Assembly (NCBI GenBank): GCA_007131065.1
Contig: SLRF01000064.1
Coordinates: 1 to 5,557 of the forward strand
Source of the DNA: Candidatus Saccharimonadota bacterium
GTDB lineage: Bacteria; Patescibacteriota; Saccharimonadia; QS-5-54-17
Length of the DNA: 5,557 bases
Direction: 5' to 3'
Shown here: positions 4,192 to 5,557 of the stretch, piece by piece
How positions within the stretch are numbered: position 1 is the first letter of the stretch
Layout: each line of letters begins with the position of its first letter
Notes under the pieces: model-generated
The model's input: only the letters and a program-made list of their open reading frames with translations
The model's database searches: none
What the model was told of the DNA's origin: nothing
Translations under genes and position numbers: made by a program

Positions 4192-4200
4192 TTTATAATT

Positions 4201-5292
4201 ATGCAGGTAAGTATCACTCAGGAAAATTTACATAAGGCGCTCAGTATCGTCAGTCGAGTAGTTGGCAATAAAACTACGTTGCCAGTATTAGGAAATGTAC
4301 TTTTAAGGACTCAGGATAACCGTCTAAAGCTAGCTGCCACTAACCTTGAGATCGGTGTGACCTACTGGATAGGTGCCAAAGTCGAGACCGATGGAGACAT
4401 CACTATACCTGCTAAGTTGTTGAGCGAATATGTGTCGAACCTACCGAGTGGGAATGTGGATATTAAAGTAGAAAAGACCGCAGCGGACATCCAGGCGCAA
4501 AGCTTTCAATCGAAGATAAACGGAATCGATGCCGATGAGTTCCCTTCTATTCCGGAAGTAGATGGTGATATTAAGATAGAGATACCTACAGATGTATTTA
4601 AGGAATCTTTTACTCAGGTTGTGGGAGTGGCTTCCGGTGATGATAGCCGCCCGGTACTTACCGGAATATATCTACATGCTAATGAAGGCAATTTGTACGC
4701 CGTTGCTACGGATAGTTACCGATTAGCTGAGAAGAAGATTATGGAATTTGAAGGTGAATGCGACGTAATAATCCCCGGTAGAACGATATCGGAGTTTTTG
4801 CGCATGATAGATGATGAGTCGGTAAATACGGTAGAGATATCGATAGATGAGAATCAGATAAGCTTCAAGCTCGGTGATTTAGAGCTAGTATCACGTCTCA
4901 TAGACGGACAGTTCCCCAATTATAGGCAATTGATACCAGAAGAAGTTCCTACCACAGCTGTAGTATCCACTAAGGAGCTTAAAAACATCACCAAGGTCAC
5001 TAGCTTATTTGCCAGAGAAAACGCCGGTAGTGTGACCCTAGGGGTAAACGATCAAAAAGTCAGTATGCGCTCTATCGCCAGCCAGGTCGGTGAAAACAAC
5101 TCTGATATTGATGCGGAAGTGGCCGGTGAGGATATAGAGATATCCCTAAACGGACGTTATATAAGCGACGCTCTGTCGGTAATTGGCTCCGACACTATAG
5201 AGCTCGGCCTGACTGGCAAGGTTAATCCTTGTTTGATTCGCCCAGTAGATGACAGCTCCTACTTGCATGTAATTATGCCGCTTAGGAGCTAG
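4201..5292 (+). CDS. dnaN: DNA polymerase III sliding clamp (beta subunit)
   Basis: This 363-residue protein forms the dimeric ring that holds DNA polymerase III on DNA. Three repeated clamp domains of about 120 residues fit the length. Domain 1 has TLPVLGNVLL (26-35) and ATNLEIG (46-52), and ends near FPSIPEV (114-120). Domain 2 has SRPVLTGIYL (149-158) and ATDSYRLAE (169-177), then SRLIDGQFPNYRQLIP (231-246) at the junction. Domain 3 has SLFARENAG (268-276), NGRYISDAL (317-325) and the conserved C-terminal strand YLHVIMPLRS (354-363), part of the peptide-binding pocket used by polymerases and the clamp loader. It follows dnaA on the same strand after a 333-base gap that carries origin elements, so it may have its own promoter. 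Nothing in the protein looks unusual. Confidence 0.98.
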   Translation: MQVSITQENLHKALSIVSRVVGNKTTLPVLGNVLLRTQDNRLKLAATNLEIGVTYWIGAKVETDGDITIPAKLLSEYVSNLPSGNVDIKVEKTAADIQAQSFQSKINGIDADEFPSIPEVDGDIKIEIPTDVFKESFTQVVGVASGDDSRPVLTGIYLHANEGNLYAVATDSYRLAEKKIMEFEGECDVIIPGRTISEFLRMIDDESVNTVEISIDENQISFKLGDLELVSRLIDGQFPNYRQLIPEEVPTTAVVSTKELKNITKVTSLFARENAGSVTLGVNDQKVSMRSIASQVGENNSDIDAEVAGEDIEISLNGRYISDALSVIGSDTIELGLTGKVNPCLIRPVDDSSYLHVIMPLRS

Positions 5293-5328
5293 TTATAAAG
5301 TTGAAGGTTATAAAGTTATAAAGTAAAG
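5292..5328 (+). repeat. GTTATAAA short-period array between dnaN and the four-helix-bundle gene
   Basis: The units are GTTATAAA (5292-5299), GTTGAAG (5300-5306), GTTATAAA (5307-5314), GTTATAAA (5315-5322) and GTAAA (5323-5327). The first unit starts on the last base of the dnaN stop codon. The last full unit takes part in a hairpin, TATAAAG (5317-5323) / CTTTATA (5329-5335). A matching GTTATAAAGT lies at 3921-3930 just after heptamer array C. Confidence 0.75.
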
Positions 5329-5335
5329 CTTTATA
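5317..5335 (+). terminator. Weak AT-only hairpin after dnaN
   Basis: TATAAAG and CTTTATA make a 7-bp stem with a 5-base loop. The stem is almost all A/T and no T-run follows, so it is a poor terminator. It may be only a by-product of the repeat array. Confidence 0.2.
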
Positions 5336-5344
5336 CTCTATCCT

Positions 5345-5557
5345 ATGAAGATTGAAAAGTTCGAAGATATAGCTTCTTGGCAAAAGGCTAAGCAACTAAC
5401 TCTTCTGGTGTATAAACAGTTCAAATATACAAAAGATCGTTCGTTCAAGAATCAGATAGAAAGAGCTTCAGTCTCGATTATGAATAACATAGCAGAAGGC
5501 TTTGAAAGGCAATCCAACAAGGAGTTCAAGCAGTTTCTCTATATTGCTAAGGGCTCA
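5345..5557 (+). CDS. Four-helix-bundle protein (23S rRNA intervening-sequence type), 3'-truncated by window edge
   Basis: The ATG at 5345 opens a frame that runs to the window end, giving 71 residues of what is usually a 110-130 residue protein. The N-terminus MKIEKFEDIASWQKA and the block QIERASVSIMNNIAEGFERQ (37-56) followed by NKEFKQFLYIAKGS (58-71) are the hallmark of the four-helix-bundle family, first found in 23S rRNA intervening sequences. The family is related to Avd, the accessory protein of diversity-generating retroelements. The biochemical role of stand-alone members is unclear; they form small helical oligomers and may bind nucleic acid. No Shine-Dalgarno site is visible, and TATACT (5332-5337) lies seven bases before the ATG, so the mRNA may be nearly leaderless. 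The gene directly follows the GTTATAAA array. The family call is firm; the function is unknown. Confidence 0.92.
   Translation, partial: MKIEKFEDIASWQKAKQLTLLVYKQFKYTKDRSFKNQIERASVSIMNNIAEGFERQSNKEFKQFLYIAKGS

Larger units (their letters stand above)
3868..4200. other. dnaA-dnaN intergenic region, probable second half of oriC
   Basis: This 333-base gap starts with heptamer array C, then a GTTATAAAGT unit (3921-3930), a palindromic DnaA-like box (3984-3993), an 11-bp tandem repeat (4052-4073), a DnaA box (4087-4095), two abutting boxes (4140-4157) and an AT-rich tail (about 4161-4200) just before dnaN. Box clusters on both sides of dnaA resemble the bipartite oriC of Bacillus and Helicobacter types. 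A reading frame spans most of the gap, but I judge it non-coding. Confidence 0.6.

Noticed and set aside
3860..4198. Plus-strand reading frame of 112 codons spanning the dnaA-dnaN gap
   Set aside because: It overlaps the dnaA end, has no ribosome site of its own, matches no family I know, and is made of heptamer array C, the 11-bp tandem repeat and DnaA-like boxes. It is better explained as non-coding origin DNA that happens to be open.
1..5557. Alternative genetic code with TGA read as an amino acid, as in some CPR lineages
   Set aside because: No complete stop in the window is TGA, but all core proteins are full length in the standard code with no internal TGA, so reassignment is not needed.

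Overview
The window looks like the replication-origin neighbourhood of a small-genome bacterium, most likely of the Candidate Phyla Radiation (Patescibacteria), with Saccharibacteria as my best guess. The basis is inferred: the dnaA/dnaN/rpmH/rnpA core is present but the usual yidC neighbour is not, the proteins are compact, intergenic DNA is rich in degenerate short-period repeats, and a 23S-IVS-type four-helix-bundle gene lies next to dnaN. All complete genes read through in the standard code and end in TAA or TAG.

Layout, left to right. (1) 2-169 is the 3' end of a gene whose product is a paralogue of the next gene. A terminator-like hairpin with a T-run follows (182-200). (2) 256-642 encodes a 128-aa membrane-anchored protein with an I78/potato-inhibitor-I-like domain, behind an extended -10 promoter and a good ribosome binding site. 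(3) rnpA (678-1028, minus) converges on it. (4) A plus-strand membrane protein resembling DUF3137 (1146-1973) sits between rnpA and rpmH, splitting a pair that is adjacent in most bacteria. (5) rpmH (2090-2227, minus; 45 aa) diverges from dnaA. (6) 2228-2538 is an origin-like intergenic region with one perfect DnaA box (TTATCCACA), two one-mismatch boxes, an AT-rich stretch, a family of TTTAC...GGGTGG repeats and promoter candidates. (7) dnaA (2539-3867, TTG start). (8) 3868-4200 is a second origin-like region with degenerate DnaA boxes, an 11-bp tandem repeat and an AT-rich tail. (9) dnaN (4201-5292). (10) A GTTATAAA array and the start of a four-helix-bundle gene (5345 to the window edge).

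The core genes do the expected jobs: DnaA opens the origin, DnaN clamps the polymerase, L34 is a ribosomal protein and RnpA is the protein cofactor of RNase P.

The least explained feature is a set of degenerate heptamer arrays (consensus roughly GGRWWYA, including exact GGGTTTA telomere-like units). They occupy three gene junctions (649-697, 1031-1103, 3871-3903), always in the same plus-strand orientation. The third copy is a mosaic of the first two. A fourth, different short-period array (GTTATAAA) precedes the four-helix-bundle gene, and one of its units also lies just after the third heptamer array. These arrays and that gene are my best candidate for an undescribed repeat system, but the link between them is inference.
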